NCBI GenBank assembly: GCA_021806165.1
Contig: JAJZXY010000002.1
Location: forward strand, 1-64,000
From: Thermoplasmata archaeon
GTDB taxonomy: Archaea; Thermoplasmatota; Thermoplasmata; Sysuiplasmatales; Sysuiplasmataceae
Length of the DNA stretch: 64,000 nt
Direction of reading: 5' to 3'
Shown: positions 14,848 through 23,431 of the stretch, in pieces
Layout: each line of letters opens with the position of its first letter
Position numbering within the stretch: position 1 is the first letter of the stretch
Position numbers and translations under genes: made by a program
The notes under the pieces: generated by a model
Told to the model about the DNA's origin: nothing
Database searches by the model: none
The model's input: the letters and a program-made list of their open reading frames with translations, nothing else

Positions 14848-16035
14848 GTGCAGATTGGCATAGTGGGCAAGCCCAACGTGGGAAAGAGCACGTTCTTTTC
14901 GGCAGCAACAATGGCAGGTGCGGAGATTGCGCCTTACCCGTTCACCACAATAAAGGCAAACAAGGGGATGGGCTACGTCCGCCGGGTGTGCCCTGAACGC
15001 TTCTTTGGCGTCAAGTGCAATCCGCGCAATGCAGCCTGCACCGACGGAACCAGGTACATACCTGTGGAACTGCTTGACGTAGCGGGCCTTGTGCCCGGTG
15101 CCTGGCAGGGTAAGGGGCTGGGCAACGCTTTCCTCGACGAGCTCAGGCAGGCAGATGCGCTGATACACGTTGTCGATGCAAGCGGCGGAACCGATGCCGA
15201 CGGCAACCAGGTTGCCCCTGGAAGCAGGGATCCGATGGAGGATGTCAGATTCCTGGAGAGGGAGATTTCCATGTGGATCAAGAGCATCCTGGACAGGAAC
15301 TTCCAGAAGACTGCCAAGAGAATACACCTTGAGGGTCTTAAGGTCGAGGCGGTAATACAGGAGAGGCTCAGCGGCCTGGGCGTTCAGGCGGGCGATGTGT
15401 CCGCCGCCCTACGCTCCACTGGCGTCGGGCAGGACCCCACGGAATGGACTGATGAACAGCTCTACTCGATATCGGATGCCATAAGGAGGATAAGCAAGCC
15501 CATGCTCATAGCCGCAAACAAGGCGGACATGGCCCCGGAAGAGAATCTGAGGAGGCTTGCGGAACTGTCCGGGTACGCAGTCATACCGTGCGCTGCAGAG
15601 TACGAACTTGCACTCAGGAAGGCATCCAGGGGCGGCCTTGTAGACTATCTCCCCGGCAGCAGGTCATTCACTCTTAAGGAGGGGACGCAGCTGAGCGAGA
15701 GGCAGTCTAAGGCGCTGGAGAAGATACGCTCCTATATAAAGGACCGCGGAACAGGTGTGCAGCAGGCGATAGAGGAGGCTGCCTTCAAACTTCTCGACCT
15801 TGTGGCCGTCTTCCCCGTTGAGGATGAACACAGGCTCACAAACCACCAGGGCGATGTGCTGCCCGACGCCCTTCTTGTCAGGAGGGGCAGCGGGCCGCGC
15901 GAGATGGCCTACAGGATTCACACCGAGATAGGTAACAAGTACATCACAGCCGTCAATGCGAAGACCAAGAAGCCGATAGGCCATGACTATGAGCTTCAGG
16001 ACGGCGATGTTGTGAAGATAGTGTCGAAGGCCTGA
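14848..16035 (+). CDS. ychF: YchF/OBG-type translation-associated GTPase/ATPase with TGS domain
   Basis: A 395-residue P-loop NTPase. The G1 loop is GKPNVGKST near the N-terminus, the G3 motif is DVAGLVPGA, the G4-like motif is NKAD in LIAANKADMAPE, and a TGS domain occupies the last ~80 residues (AVFPVEDEHRLTN to the C-terminus). Archaeal YchF relatives bind ribosomes; the nucleotide preference (ATP or GTP) cannot be set from sequence alone. It starts at GTG 14848, 43 bases after ksgA. Confidence 0.9.
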   Translation: MQIGIVGKPNVGKSTFFSAATMAGAEIAPYPFTTIKANKGMGYVRRVCPERFFGVKCNPRNAACTDGTRYIPVELLDVAGLVPGAWQGKGLGNAFLDELRQADALIHVVDASGGTDADGNQVAPGSRDPMEDVRFLEREISMWIKSILDRNFQKTAKRIHLEGLKVEAVIQERLSGLGVQAGDVSAALRSTGVGQDPTEWTDEQLYSISDAIRRISKPMLIAANKADMAPEENLRRLAELSGYAVIPCAAEYELALRKASRGGLVDYLPGSRSFTLKEGTQLSERQSKALEKIRSYIKDRGTGVQQAIEEAAFKLLDLVAVFPVEDEHRLTNHQGDVLPDALLVRRGSGPREMAYRIHTEIGNKYITAVNAKTKKPIGHDYELQDGDVVKIVSKA

Positions 16036-16068
16036 GCGGAGGTCAGACAGGCCACCCCTCGGAGATGA

Positions 16069-16075
16069 TTTAAAC
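16069..16075 (+). promoter_or_regulatory. TATA box of polB
   Basis: TTTAAAC lies 23-29 bases before the polB ATG, so the polymerase mRNA is probably leaderless and transcribed separately from ychF. Confidence 0.5.
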
Positions 16076-16097
16076 AGGTATCCCATCTTACAGAGCG

Positions 16098-18491
16098 ATG
16101 GAGAACCAGGATCACTGGGATGTGCGCCTGCTGACGTCGACATACAGGAAGGAGCAGGACGACAGTATCACGGTCGAACTTTATGGAAAGACGAGGGACG
16201 GCAGGTCTGCAGTCGTCAGGTACACGGGCAGCAGGCCGTACTTCCAGATAATCGGGGACGTCGGGAAGGCGCGCGCCGTGCTTGCATCCAGGGACGACGT
16301 GCTCTCTGTCGAGGAGAAGGTCTTCTTCCACAGGGGGGCCGAGTCAAAGGGGGCAAAGGTCACAGTCAAGTTTCCCTGGACCGTCCCTGAATTCAGGAAC
16401 CTGCTGAGGAACAGCGTGGAGGTTGCAGCCGCAGACATACCGTTCGCGCACCGGTTCGCATACGACAACGACCTCGCAGGATGCGTAGGGGTGGCGGGAA
16501 AGGAGGTCACGGGCCCGGAGAGATCGCGCTACAGCACTGATATAGTCATACAGGCCGACAGCTTCCTGCAGACGGAGGATTTCAAGCCCGACCTCAAGGT
16601 TCTCAGCTTTGACATAGAGTCGAGCATCAAGAATTCAAACATATGGTGCATCTGCTTCGCCTACAGGGAGGGGGGAGAGATGAAGCTGGAGCGCATGCAC
16701 GGCACAGAGAAGGAGATGCTCACCACATTCTTCAGGCGCATCAGGGAGATCGACCCCGATGTGATCACTGGATACAACATTGATGGATTTGACATTCCCA
16801 AGATCATGGAGCGGTGCCAGCAGAACGGCGTTGAATCGCGCCCGTGGGGAAGGGACGGTGAAAGCGTCAGGCAGGTGAAGAACAGGTTCTGGCGCTGCAA
16901 CGGGAGGATCATAGCGGATGCATGGTGGCACATGAAGAAGCAGTTCCACCCGAAGCAGGAGACGCTCAACGCTGTAGCGAAGGAGCTGCTCAACGAGGAG
17001 AAGCTGGATGTCGACAGGCTTCGGATAGACGAGGAGTGGGCAAGGGACAGCGGAAGGGTGATGGATTATTGTGAAAAGGACGCCGAGCTCGCCCTGCGCA
17101 TTCTTGAGAAAACCAGGGTGCTCACCAGGGGTATGGACATGGCCACCGTTGCCAGGCTTCCGGTCGACGATGCGCTCAACAGCGGCGCATCCCAGCTTGT
17201 GGATTCGCTGCTCATAAGGGCGGCTGACAGGGAGGGCGTTGCAACCCCGATGACTGGCCGCTCGACCGACCAGGAGGAGACCGCCATTGAAGGAGGGTAC
17301 GTGCACAGCATTTCCCCCGGACTCTACCACTGGGTGGGGGTGCTCGATTTCAAGAGCATGTACCCCTCGCTCATCATTGCGAAGAACATCTGTTTCACAA
17401 CGCTCAGCCCACGGGGCAGCGTGGTAAGCCCTTCCGGGGCCAGGTTTCTGCCTCCAGAGGAGAGGAAGGGCATTATACCCATGCTGCTCACGAGCCTCAT
17501 GGATGAGAGGGACAGCATCAAGCGGAGGATGAAGGGCAGTGCAAATGCCGAGGAGTACAACTACCTGGACGGTCTCCAGCAGGCTGTCAAGATTCTGATG
17601 AACTCATTCTACGGCGTTCTCGCATCCTCATTCTACAGGTTCACCAACTTTGCGATTGGCGGCAGCATAACCGCATTCGCCAGGGAGACGACAAAGGGTG
17701 TTATACAGCAGCTCGAGAACGAGGGTGTGACAGTTATCTATTCAGACACCGACTCGGTGTTTTTCAAGAGTCCTGCGGGTGATCTGCCCGGAACGATCGA
17801 GTTCGGCGAGAAGCTGAGCGAGCGCTTCTCCTCGCAGGGAGTGACACTTGAGTTCGAGGAGGTCTTCGAGCCACTCTTCTCCCACGGGAAGAAGAAGAGG
17901 TACGTCGGGAGGCTGGTCTGGCCGGAGGAGGGTCTAGTTGTGAGGGGTTATGAGATGCGCCGCACCGACTCGTTCGACTACCAGAGTGAAAGTCTCAGCC
18001 GTGTCTTCGAGGAGATACTCAACGGCAACACCGACGGCGCTCTTGCTCTCTCGAAGCAGCTTGTCAGCGATGTGCTCGCGGGCAAGGTTCCGAAGGAGAA
18101 GCTTGTCATTTCCAGATCGTGCAGGCCGTTCAGCGAATACAAGGACCAGAACACACAGGTCACGGTGCAGACTGCCAAGAAGCTAATGCAGATGGGAGAG
18201 GAGTTCATTCCCGGTATGAAGGTGTCATGGATTGTTGTCAACAGCAAGAAGACGCCACAGCAGGTCGAACCATTCATAGCAGGCAGGGAGTTCGAGTTCA
18301 CTCCTGACCACACGTATTATGCGCTCAGGGTGGCGCAGACGCTTTCAAGGGTAACTGAGGTTTTCGGCATAGATGAAAACAGCCTCGTGACTGGTTCAAG
18401 ACAGTCGACTCTGTTCGACCAGGTCAGGGAGGAGAAGGCTATCGTGGGAAGGAAGACGGATGCTAAGATGCGCCTTGAAGACTACCTGTGA
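16098..18491 (+). CDS. polB: Family B replicative DNA polymerase
   Basis: A 797-residue polymerase with 3'-5' proofreading. Exo I is SFDIESS (D172, E174), Exo II TGYNIDGFDIP, and Exo III YCEKDAELAL. Polymerase motif A is DFKSMYPSLI (~residue 416), motif B KILMNSFYGVL, motif C YSDTDSVFF (~residue 547), and the KKKRYVG element is present. All catalytic acids are there and there is no intein at the usual motif A or C sites. Length is normal for archaeal PolB. It follows the ribosome cluster but has its own promoter. Confidence 0.96.
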   Translation: MENQDHWDVRLLTSTYRKEQDDSITVELYGKTRDGRSAVVRYTGSRPYFQIIGDVGKARAVLASRDDVLSVEEKVFFHRGAESKGAKVTVKFPWTVPEFRNLLRNSVEVAAADIPFAHRFAYDNDLAGCVGVAGKEVTGPERSRYSTDIVIQADSFLQTEDFKPDLKVLSFDIESSIKNSNIWCICFAYREGGEMKLERMHGTEKEMLTTFFRRIREIDPDVITGYNIDGFDIPKIMERCQQNGVESRPWGRDGESVRQVKNRFWRCNGRIIADAWWHMKKQFHPKQETLNAVAKELLNEEKLDVDRLRIDEEWARDSGRVMDYCEKDAELALRILEKTRVLTRGMDMATVARLPVDDALNSGASQLVDSLLIRAADREGVATPMTGRSTDQEETAIEGGYVHSISPGLYHWVGVLDFKSMYPSLIIAKNICFTTLSPRGSVVSPSGARFLPPEERKGIIPMLLTSLMDERDSIKRRMKGSANAEEYNYLDGLQQAVKILMNSFYGVLASSFYRFTNFAIGGSITAFARETTKGVIQQLENEGVTVIYSDTDSVFFKSPAGDLPGTIEFGEKLSERFSSQGVTLEFEEVFEPLFSHGKKKRYVGRLVWPEEGLVVRGYEMRRTDSFDYQSESLSRVFEEILNGNTDGALALSKQLVSDVLAGKVPKEKLVISRSCRPFSEYKDQNTQVTVQTAKKLMQMGEEFIPGMKVSWIVVNSKKTPQQVEPFIAGREFEFTPDHTYYALRVAQTLSRVTEVFGIDENSLVTGSRQSTLFDQVREEKAIVGRKTDAKMRLEDYL

Positions 18492-18517
18492 AAAATGGAA
18501 AAGGTTTGATGCGGCCC

Positions 18518-19036
18518 TCACCTCCTGCGTCTGACCAGAACCACCGCAACGGCAGCGATGGCCGCCGGCCGTTCTCCTGCCATCCTGCATCCAGCAGCCT
18601 GATGTCCAGGCAGGCAGCACCTCTGTGCCAGTGATGCTGAACTACACGTCCAAGCTCTCCGCGGACTGGTCATAGGTCACCGTGACCGCATCCCGGTCGC
18701 CGGAATGCACAGGTGAGGGGCCATGCGAGTTGAAGTCCAGGAATGCAGCAGTATGCCACTGTCCGTCAATATCATACAGCCCCGCAATGCTGACCGTAAA
18801 ACCGATCCAGCTGCCATTTGCGGCGGTGTCGATTATGCGGACAGACGGCCTGTATTCCGTGAACCGGACTGTCACATTACCATTGCTAACGACTGGCCTG
18901 CTGTCCCCGGGGAGGCGTCGAAGGCAGGCATTCCCTCGTCGACAGCAGCCGGCAGTGCTTCTGCCACGGCAGGCAGAGCGGCCGGCATGATAAGGGCAAC
19001 CGCAAGTGCAGCGTGGCAGGTTCTGATTGCTCGCAT
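18518..19036 (-). pseudogene. Decayed secreted, membrane-anchored surface protein
   Basis: Pieces of an exported protein lie in three frames. A good ribosome site (GAGGTG) and ATG at 19036 start a signal peptide (MRAIRTCHAALAVALIMPAA) that runs to about 18900. The reading then continues in another frame as SRPVVSNGNVTVRF and a beta-rich domain ending at TAG 18642-18644. After that stop the same frame reads FSITGTEV, and a third frame gives a membrane anchor, ERPAAIAAVAVVLVRRRR, ending at 18518. At least one nonsense codon and two frameshifts separate the parts. The ancestral protein was about 170 residues. Confidence 0.6.
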
Positions 19037-19319
19037 ATGCTCCACCTCGCCTGAGAGCGCTCAACCTGTGAGTGTAAATGCGTTATTTGACACATGTCGA
19101 ATGGTCGGCGCATCCACCCCGGCTGGCTGGGTGCAAGAGGCATCCGGCATAAGGCAGTAAACATTACCGGGGCGATGTCACCCCGGCCAGGTATCAGGTC
19201 CCTTTTGCCTTTGGAAATGTGTGAATATTTCCGCTGAAAACAAAGATATTCCACCTGAGGCAGCACTTAAGCAACATTGTCCGTTTCATCACACATGGCG
19301 TTGAGGTATGGTGATATGA

Positions 19320-19694
19320 GTGCCCTCTAGTGACAGTCCAGGAAAGCATCCCTCACAGGATTATGACTGGCCGGATTCCCTGGATGCGCTCGTCGCTGTC
19401 CCAGATCATCACAAGCTTCTGCTTGAGAACGAGAAGACCAGGGTTCTGGACACGCTCATCAAGACTGGCGATCGCACACCGGTTCACACACTTCGCTGGC
19501 AAGCCGTACTCTACAACCTGAACTGGAGTCAGTTCATTCGCTACGACGAAGACAACATACTTGTTGACTCACGTAATGTTGCCTCTTACCAGAGTCCTTC
19601 CCCGGCTATCTGGACCGTTTCACTTACCCCACATTCTCTGCTGAATGTAGGGCAGCAGGATCTGCATGTAATCAGTTTCAAGATCAAAGACTGA
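19320..19694 (+). CDS. Cupin-like small cytoplasmic protein
   Basis: A 124-residue beta-barrel protein of a widespread family of unassigned function. The typical LDALVAVPDHHKLLLENEK and RVLDTLIKTGDRTPVHTLRW segments form the cupin core; most relatives have HTHRW, so one metal-ligand histidine is Leu here. The later SPSPAIWTVSLTPHSLLNVG matches the second barrel half. It starts at GTG 19320. No partner gene is adjacent. Confidence 0.7.
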   Translation: MPSSDSPGKHPSQDYDWPDSLDALVAVPDHHKLLLENEKTRVLDTLIKTGDRTPVHTLRWQAVLYNLNWSQFIRYDEDNILVDSRNVASYQSPSPAIWTVSLTPHSLLNVGQQDLHVISFKIKD

Positions 19695-20110
19695 ATAGTC
19701 AGGCTGTGGCCCCCCCACCTGCCGGGCGTTACACGCTGCATCTGACCGGTTGCCACGTTCGGACTGGATTCAGAAAGCAGTTGCTTTGTTCATGCCGGGT
19801 ATACACTTTGGCCCTTCGAAGCCATCCCATTTCCACATGCCCGTTTTAAAGTAAATCAAGACTTCGCAGTATGTCAGGCAAGGTGCAGTTAAAGTGTGCG
19901 CCCTGTCCGGAGCTGGGCCGGAACGGCTGTCCTCACCATCCCCAATCTGCTTAATGATGCCGGGCCCTCTGCAATTCAGGAGTGACCTGAGGTTCATCCA
20001 TCCGGCGCGTTGCGCACAGGCATAAGCAAGATTGATATGCACCTTCGCTGTAGAGGCAGGCAGGTCAGTTGTTTGTCAGGCAAAGTGAATTCAGCCGCCA
20101 CCAAAAGTAA
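19695..20110. other. Gene-free stretch before L15e
   Basis: About 415 bases with no convincing coding frame. A 90-codon reverse frame (19770-20042) lacks a recognisable domain and a ribosome site. Several GC-rich segments could fold, but I see no known RNA. With the pseudogene at 18.5 kb, this makes a 1.6 kb zone with little intact coding content. Confidence 0.4.
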
Positions 20111-20118
20111 TTTATAAT
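20111..20118 (+). promoter_or_regulatory. TATA box of the L15e gene
   Basis: TTTATAAT predicts transcription start near 20140. GGTG at 20161-20164 is placed six bases before the ATG at 20171 and decides that start over the in-frame TTG and GTG upstream. Confidence 0.55.
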
Positions 20119-20170
20119 AAGTGTAAATTGGAAAATGAATCCAACTGACTTTCATTAATTGGTGTGCCAG

Positions 20171-21085
20171 ATGAGTGATGAAGACGTAAAGGAAGCAAAG
20201 CCGAAGAGAAGGACGCGCTCTACCGCATCGAAGAAGAATGCCGATGAGGAGAAGGAAGAGGGAGCGGCAGAGGTGAAGGAAGAGCCCAGGACAACCAAGG
20301 ATGCAAAGAAGACGCGCACAGCCGGTGCGAAGAAGGCTACGACGCGCAGGAAGAAAGCATCCGCCGAAAAGGCAGAGCCCGAGGAACAGCCCGTCGCTGA
20401 GGCAGCTCCAGTGGAGAAGGAGGCTCTTCCCCCGCAGCAGCCTGCTGTTGCAGAAAGGATTGAGGCACTCCCGCTTGTCAAGCTGAAGTACAGGAAGGGG
20501 ACAAGCTCATATGCGCACATGCGCTCATTCAGGAAGAAGGCGTACAGCGAGGCACTTGGCAGGACCCAGTGGTCCAGACTCATAGAATGGAGGAAGCAGG
20601 GAACAATCACGCCTGTTGACAATCCCACCAGGCTCGACAGGGCACGTGCTCTCGGCTACAAGGCCAAACAGGGCGTAACCGTCGTCCGTGTAAGAGTGAG
20701 GCGTGGCGGACTCAGGAAGCGCAAAATCTCAAAGGGAAGGCGTGCCAGGCGCAAGGGGATACTCAAGATCACAATGAAGAAGAGCATCCAGAGAATTGCC
20801 GAGGAGAGGGTGCAGAAGCACTACCCCAACATGGAGGTTCTGAACTCCTACCAGGTTGGTCAGGACGGGCTGCACAAGTGGTATGAGGTCATCCTTGTGG
20901 ACCCGTACAACCCGTCGGTTCTCAGCGACAGGAAGCTCAACTGGATTTCTGATCCGGCCCATTCAAGCAGGGCCTACCGCGGCCTCACCGCCGCAGGCAA
21001 GCGCGGAAGAGGGCTCAGGTGGAAGGGCAAAGGGGCAGAGAAGGTCCGCCCCTCCATCCGTGCAAATGACAGGAAGGGCAAGTGA
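20171..21085 (+). CDS. rpl15e: Ribosomal protein L15e with long charged N-terminal extension
   Basis: A ~304-residue protein. The last ~195 residues are ordinary L15e of the 50S subunit (SSYAHMRSFRKKAYSEAL, then VRVRVRRGGLRKRKISKGRR and the KRGRGLRWKGKG tail). The first ~105 residues are a low-complexity extension of alternating K/R and E/A stretches (KPKRRTRSTASKKNADEEKE and similar), probably disordered. Archaeal L15e is normally about 190-195 residues. The extension is in frame, follows the GGTG site and shows no stop, so it appears translated. It resembles histone-tail or eukaryotic ribosomal-protein extensions and may bind RNA. Confidence 0.9.
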   Translation: MSDEDVKEAKPKRRTRSTASKKNADEEKEEGAAEVKEEPRTTKDAKKTRTAGAKKATTRRKKASAEKAEPEEQPVAEAAPVEKEALPPQQPAVAERIEALPLVKLKYRKGTSSYAHMRSFRKKAYSEALGRTQWSRLIEWRKQGTITPVDNPTRLDRARALGYKAKQGVTVVRVRVRRGGLRKRKISKGRRARRKGILKITMKKSIQRIAEERVQKHYPNMEVLNSYQVGQDGLHKWYEVILVDPYNPSVLSDRKLNWISDPAHSSRAYRGLTAAGKRGRGLRWKGKGAEKVRPSIRANDRKGK

Positions 21086-21086
21086 G

Positions 21087-21941
21087 TCATAGAAGCCTTG
21101 AATAGAGCCTTTCCAGCTCAGCGCCCGTAAGCCCTGTCAGGGGGAAGAAGAGCGCAAGCCCGGATTTGGGCCAGCTCCTGCCTGCTATCTCCGGCAGCGC
21201 AAGAGGATACGCAATTCCCCTGCATCCCAGTGCAATCGCTCTTTCAGTCATACCCCCCTCATGCGGGAGCGGGATCGTCTTGAGACCAGGGTACCACCTG
21301 AAAAGGGGCTCAACCGCACTTCTGTCGTCTGCTGCAACAATCACAGTGCACCCCCTCCGCATCATGAGCCAGGCGGCAAGTATATCGCGCTGCCCGTACA
21401 CCGGGCAGAGAATGCTGCCCTGTGTGCCCATTGGCAGCCCTCCCGGGCCAGTCTCAACCTCCGAGTAAATGTAGGCACCCCTTTCCCTTGCCTCTATGAA
21501 GATTTCGGCGTCAGGGCCGGTGAGGTCAACCCTGAGTCCGGGCATGGACTGGAGCACAGCTTCCCCGGCCCTCCCCGCAAGCTCCATGCTGGTATACTTC
21601 TGCTGGCCTGACCTTCTTGCCCGTATTGCAAACGATATCCCCTCCCGAAGCACACCCTTTGCAAATGCGACGACTGACCGGAGCAGTTCATCAAGTGCAG
21701 CCGGGGCTTCCACAGCCTCGCTGAATGAAACAATGCCGAAGGTGTGGGAGGCAACCTCCCTCCCTGCGGCAGCATCGTCTGTCATGACGAATATCCTTCC
21801 CCTGTCCCATGAAACAATGCACTCCCTCCCGACGCTCAGGAAGTGGTTCTCAATATTCTCAATCAGGGACTGCTGGAATCGCCTTCTCACCTTCTCCGAC
21901 TTGAGCCCCATCTCCGCGTACCTGAGGAGGAACAGCGCCAT
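21087..21941 (-). CDS. THUMP-domain ThiI-like protein with lost PP-loop motif
   Basis: A ~284-residue protein with the ThiI order: NFLD-like N-terminus (MALFLLRYAEMGLKSEKVRR), THUMP domain (residues ~60-165, with SFAIRARRSGQQKYTSMELA) and the start of an adenylation domain. Where ThiI has the ATP-binding loop SGGxDSP before AAWLMMKRG, this protein has LCPVYGQRDILAAWLMMRRG, so the glycines and serine are gone. It is also shorter than ThiI and lacks a rhodanese domain. It may bind tRNA without thiolating it. ATG 21941 lies 20-28 bases after a TTTATTTA box. It converges on L15e, ending one base from it. Confidence 0.75.
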   Translation of the reverse strand: MALFLLRYAEMGLKSEKVRRRFQQSLIENIENHFLSVGRECIVSWDRGRIFVMTDDAAAGREVASHTFGIVSFSEAVEAPAALDELLRSVVAFAKGVLREGISFAIRARRSGQQKYTSMELAGRAGEAVLQSMPGLRVDLTGPDAEIFIEARERGAYIYSEVETGPGGLPMGTQGSILCPVYGQRDILAAWLMMRRGCTVIVAADDRSAVEPLFRWYPGLKTIPLPHEGGMTERAIALGCRGIAYPLALPEIAGRSWPKSGLALFFPLTGLTGAELERLYSRLL

Positions 21942-22069
21942 CAGGCTTTCAAGGCGATGCTGTAAATAAAGGATGCACATCGCCACTCCCGCCCGTGCCT
22001 CGCAAACCGGCTGTGAGGAAGCGATAAATAGAGCATGAGGATATCAGCAGCCTTCAAGGGGATGGGACC

Positions 22070-23425
22070 CTGCGCTCAAACACTGCAACCGGCACCGGCT
22101 GGTTCTACAGTTTCTTTCTTGCAAACATAACGAACGGCGGTACTTCACCACTAATACCGCTCTTTCTGGTGGCAGCTTTTTCTGGCACGCTCACTCAGGT
22201 GGGCCTGATTACGGCAGCGACATCTATGGCATCAATTCCCGCATTCATAGTGTGGGGGAACCTGTCCGATCACCTTCACAGAAGGAAGCTCTTCATAATA
22301 GAGGGATTTGCGGGCCTGGCAGTATCCATGGGAATGATGTGGCTCAGCGTCGACTTTGCAATGTTCCTCCTTGCCAACTTCCTGCTTGGCCTGCTCTATG
22401 CTGCAAGCGCACCTGCCGGAACCGCGCTCCTGATTGAGCAGACGTCCAGGGAGCAGTGGGCAGAATACCTTGGCCGCTTCAGCAAGATGGACGGTGCGGG
22501 CTATCTCATCGGGCTGACTGCCGGGGCGGCATGGTTTACCTTCTTTGCATCAACTGCCGAAAGCATGCGCATGTTCTTCGTCCTTGCAACAGCGTTCGCT
22601 GTCTCCAGCGCTGTGGTAGCACTGCTGCTCGTCAACGACTCAAGGAGCAGGAAGGGGAGCGCACATCTGAGGCCACACTCATCCCACTGGAACGAGGCGG
22701 CGGGCATTCCGCTGCACTTTTCAGAGAGGGCCAAGTACATCCCCTCCAGGATAGGTGCAGTGATCAGGCTCGCCGGCCCAAGCGCATCGGAGAGGAAGGA
22801 GATAGGCAGGAACCTGTGGACATACTACTGCGTTACTGCACTGTTCTCCACGGGTTTCACCGCCTTCTACGTTGTTTTTCCCAATTATCTTTCCACAAAT
22901 CTGGGGACAAGGTTCGGAATCGGGGAGTCATTCATATTCCTCATCTACATAGGCAGTTCGCTAACCTCGACCCTCACATACGGGAAGGTGTCGGCAATGG
23001 CAAGGAGAAACGGGGAAGGGAGGCTCCAGGCCGCTGCCGCATCCGCGAGGGTGATGATCATTCCAACGTTCTTCCTAGCCGCTGTTTCGCTCAGAACATC
23101 TGGCGAAGTGCTTGCAGCAATGCTCCTCCTCAATGCGCTCATGGGATTCTGCTGGGCAATAATAAGCGTCACGGGGCAGTCCATGGTGGCATCAATGGCA
23201 GGGCCCCATGTCAGGGGGGAGGCCATCGGCATTTACAATTCAGCCACGGGCGCAGGCGCAATCGCAGGTGCGATGATCGGAGGGGTGGTGTCGCAGTTTG
23301 CCGGCTATTTCAACGATTTCATTGTTTCATCGGCTCTTGTTGCCTCGGGGGTCCTTCTTCTCCTCGTTACCGGTGTTGCCAGCAAGGCCGGGATCCCTCG
23401 CAGTACAGGCTCGCCTGCGAAATAG
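22070..23425 (+). CDS. MFS transporter (start codon unclear)
   Basis: About 450 residues with 12 hydrophobic segments, carrying the MFS loop GNLSDHLHRRKLF between helices 2 and 3. Computed starts give GTG 22169, but the same frame reads WFYSFFLANITNGGTSPLIP upstream, clearly helix 1. From the TAA at 22025 there is no ATG, GTG or TTG before that helix; CTG 22070 is the nearest near-cognate codon, while ATG 22035 and ATG 22062 are in another frame. Either translation starts at a rare codon or a one-base indel near 22065 disturbs the start. The substrate is unknown. Confidence 0.75.
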   Translation: MRSNTATGTGWFYSFFLANITNGGTSPLIPLFLVAAFSGTLTQVGLITAATSMASIPAFIVWGNLSDHLHRRKLFIIEGFAGLAVSMGMMWLSVDFAMFLLANFLLGLLYAASAPAGTALLIEQTSREQWAEYLGRFSKMDGAGYLIGLTAGAAWFTFFASTAESMRMFFVLATAFAVSSAVVALLLVNDSRSRKGSAHLRPHSSHWNEAAGIPLHFSERAKYIPSRIGAVIRLAGPSASERKEIGRNLWTYYCVTALFSTGFTAFYVVFPNYLSTNLGTRFGIGESFIFLIYIGSSLTSTLTYGKVSAMARRNGEGRLQAAAASARVMIIPTFFLAAVSLRTSGEVLAAMLLLNALMGFCWAIISVTGQSMVASMAGPHVRGEAIGIYNSATGAGAIAGAMIGGVVSQFAGYFNDFIVSSALVASGVLLLLVTGVASKAGIPRSTGSPAK

Positions 23426-23431
23426 GCATGG

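Noticed and set aside
16098-18491. Intein in PolB
   Set aside because: All polymerase motifs are contiguous and the length is normal.
18682-19160. Forward-strand frames over the pseudogene
   Set aside because: They are shadows: the reverse strand carries the signal peptide, beta domain and membrane anchor, while the forward frames have no domain or ribosome site.
19770-20042. 90-codon reverse frame in the gap before L15e
   Set aside because: No ribosome site, TATA box or recognisable domain; composition is mixed. Treated as non-coding.
21087-21941. Active tRNA 4-thiouridine synthase ThiI
   Set aside because: The SGGxDS PP-loop is absent, so ATP-dependent adenylation is not supported by the sequence.
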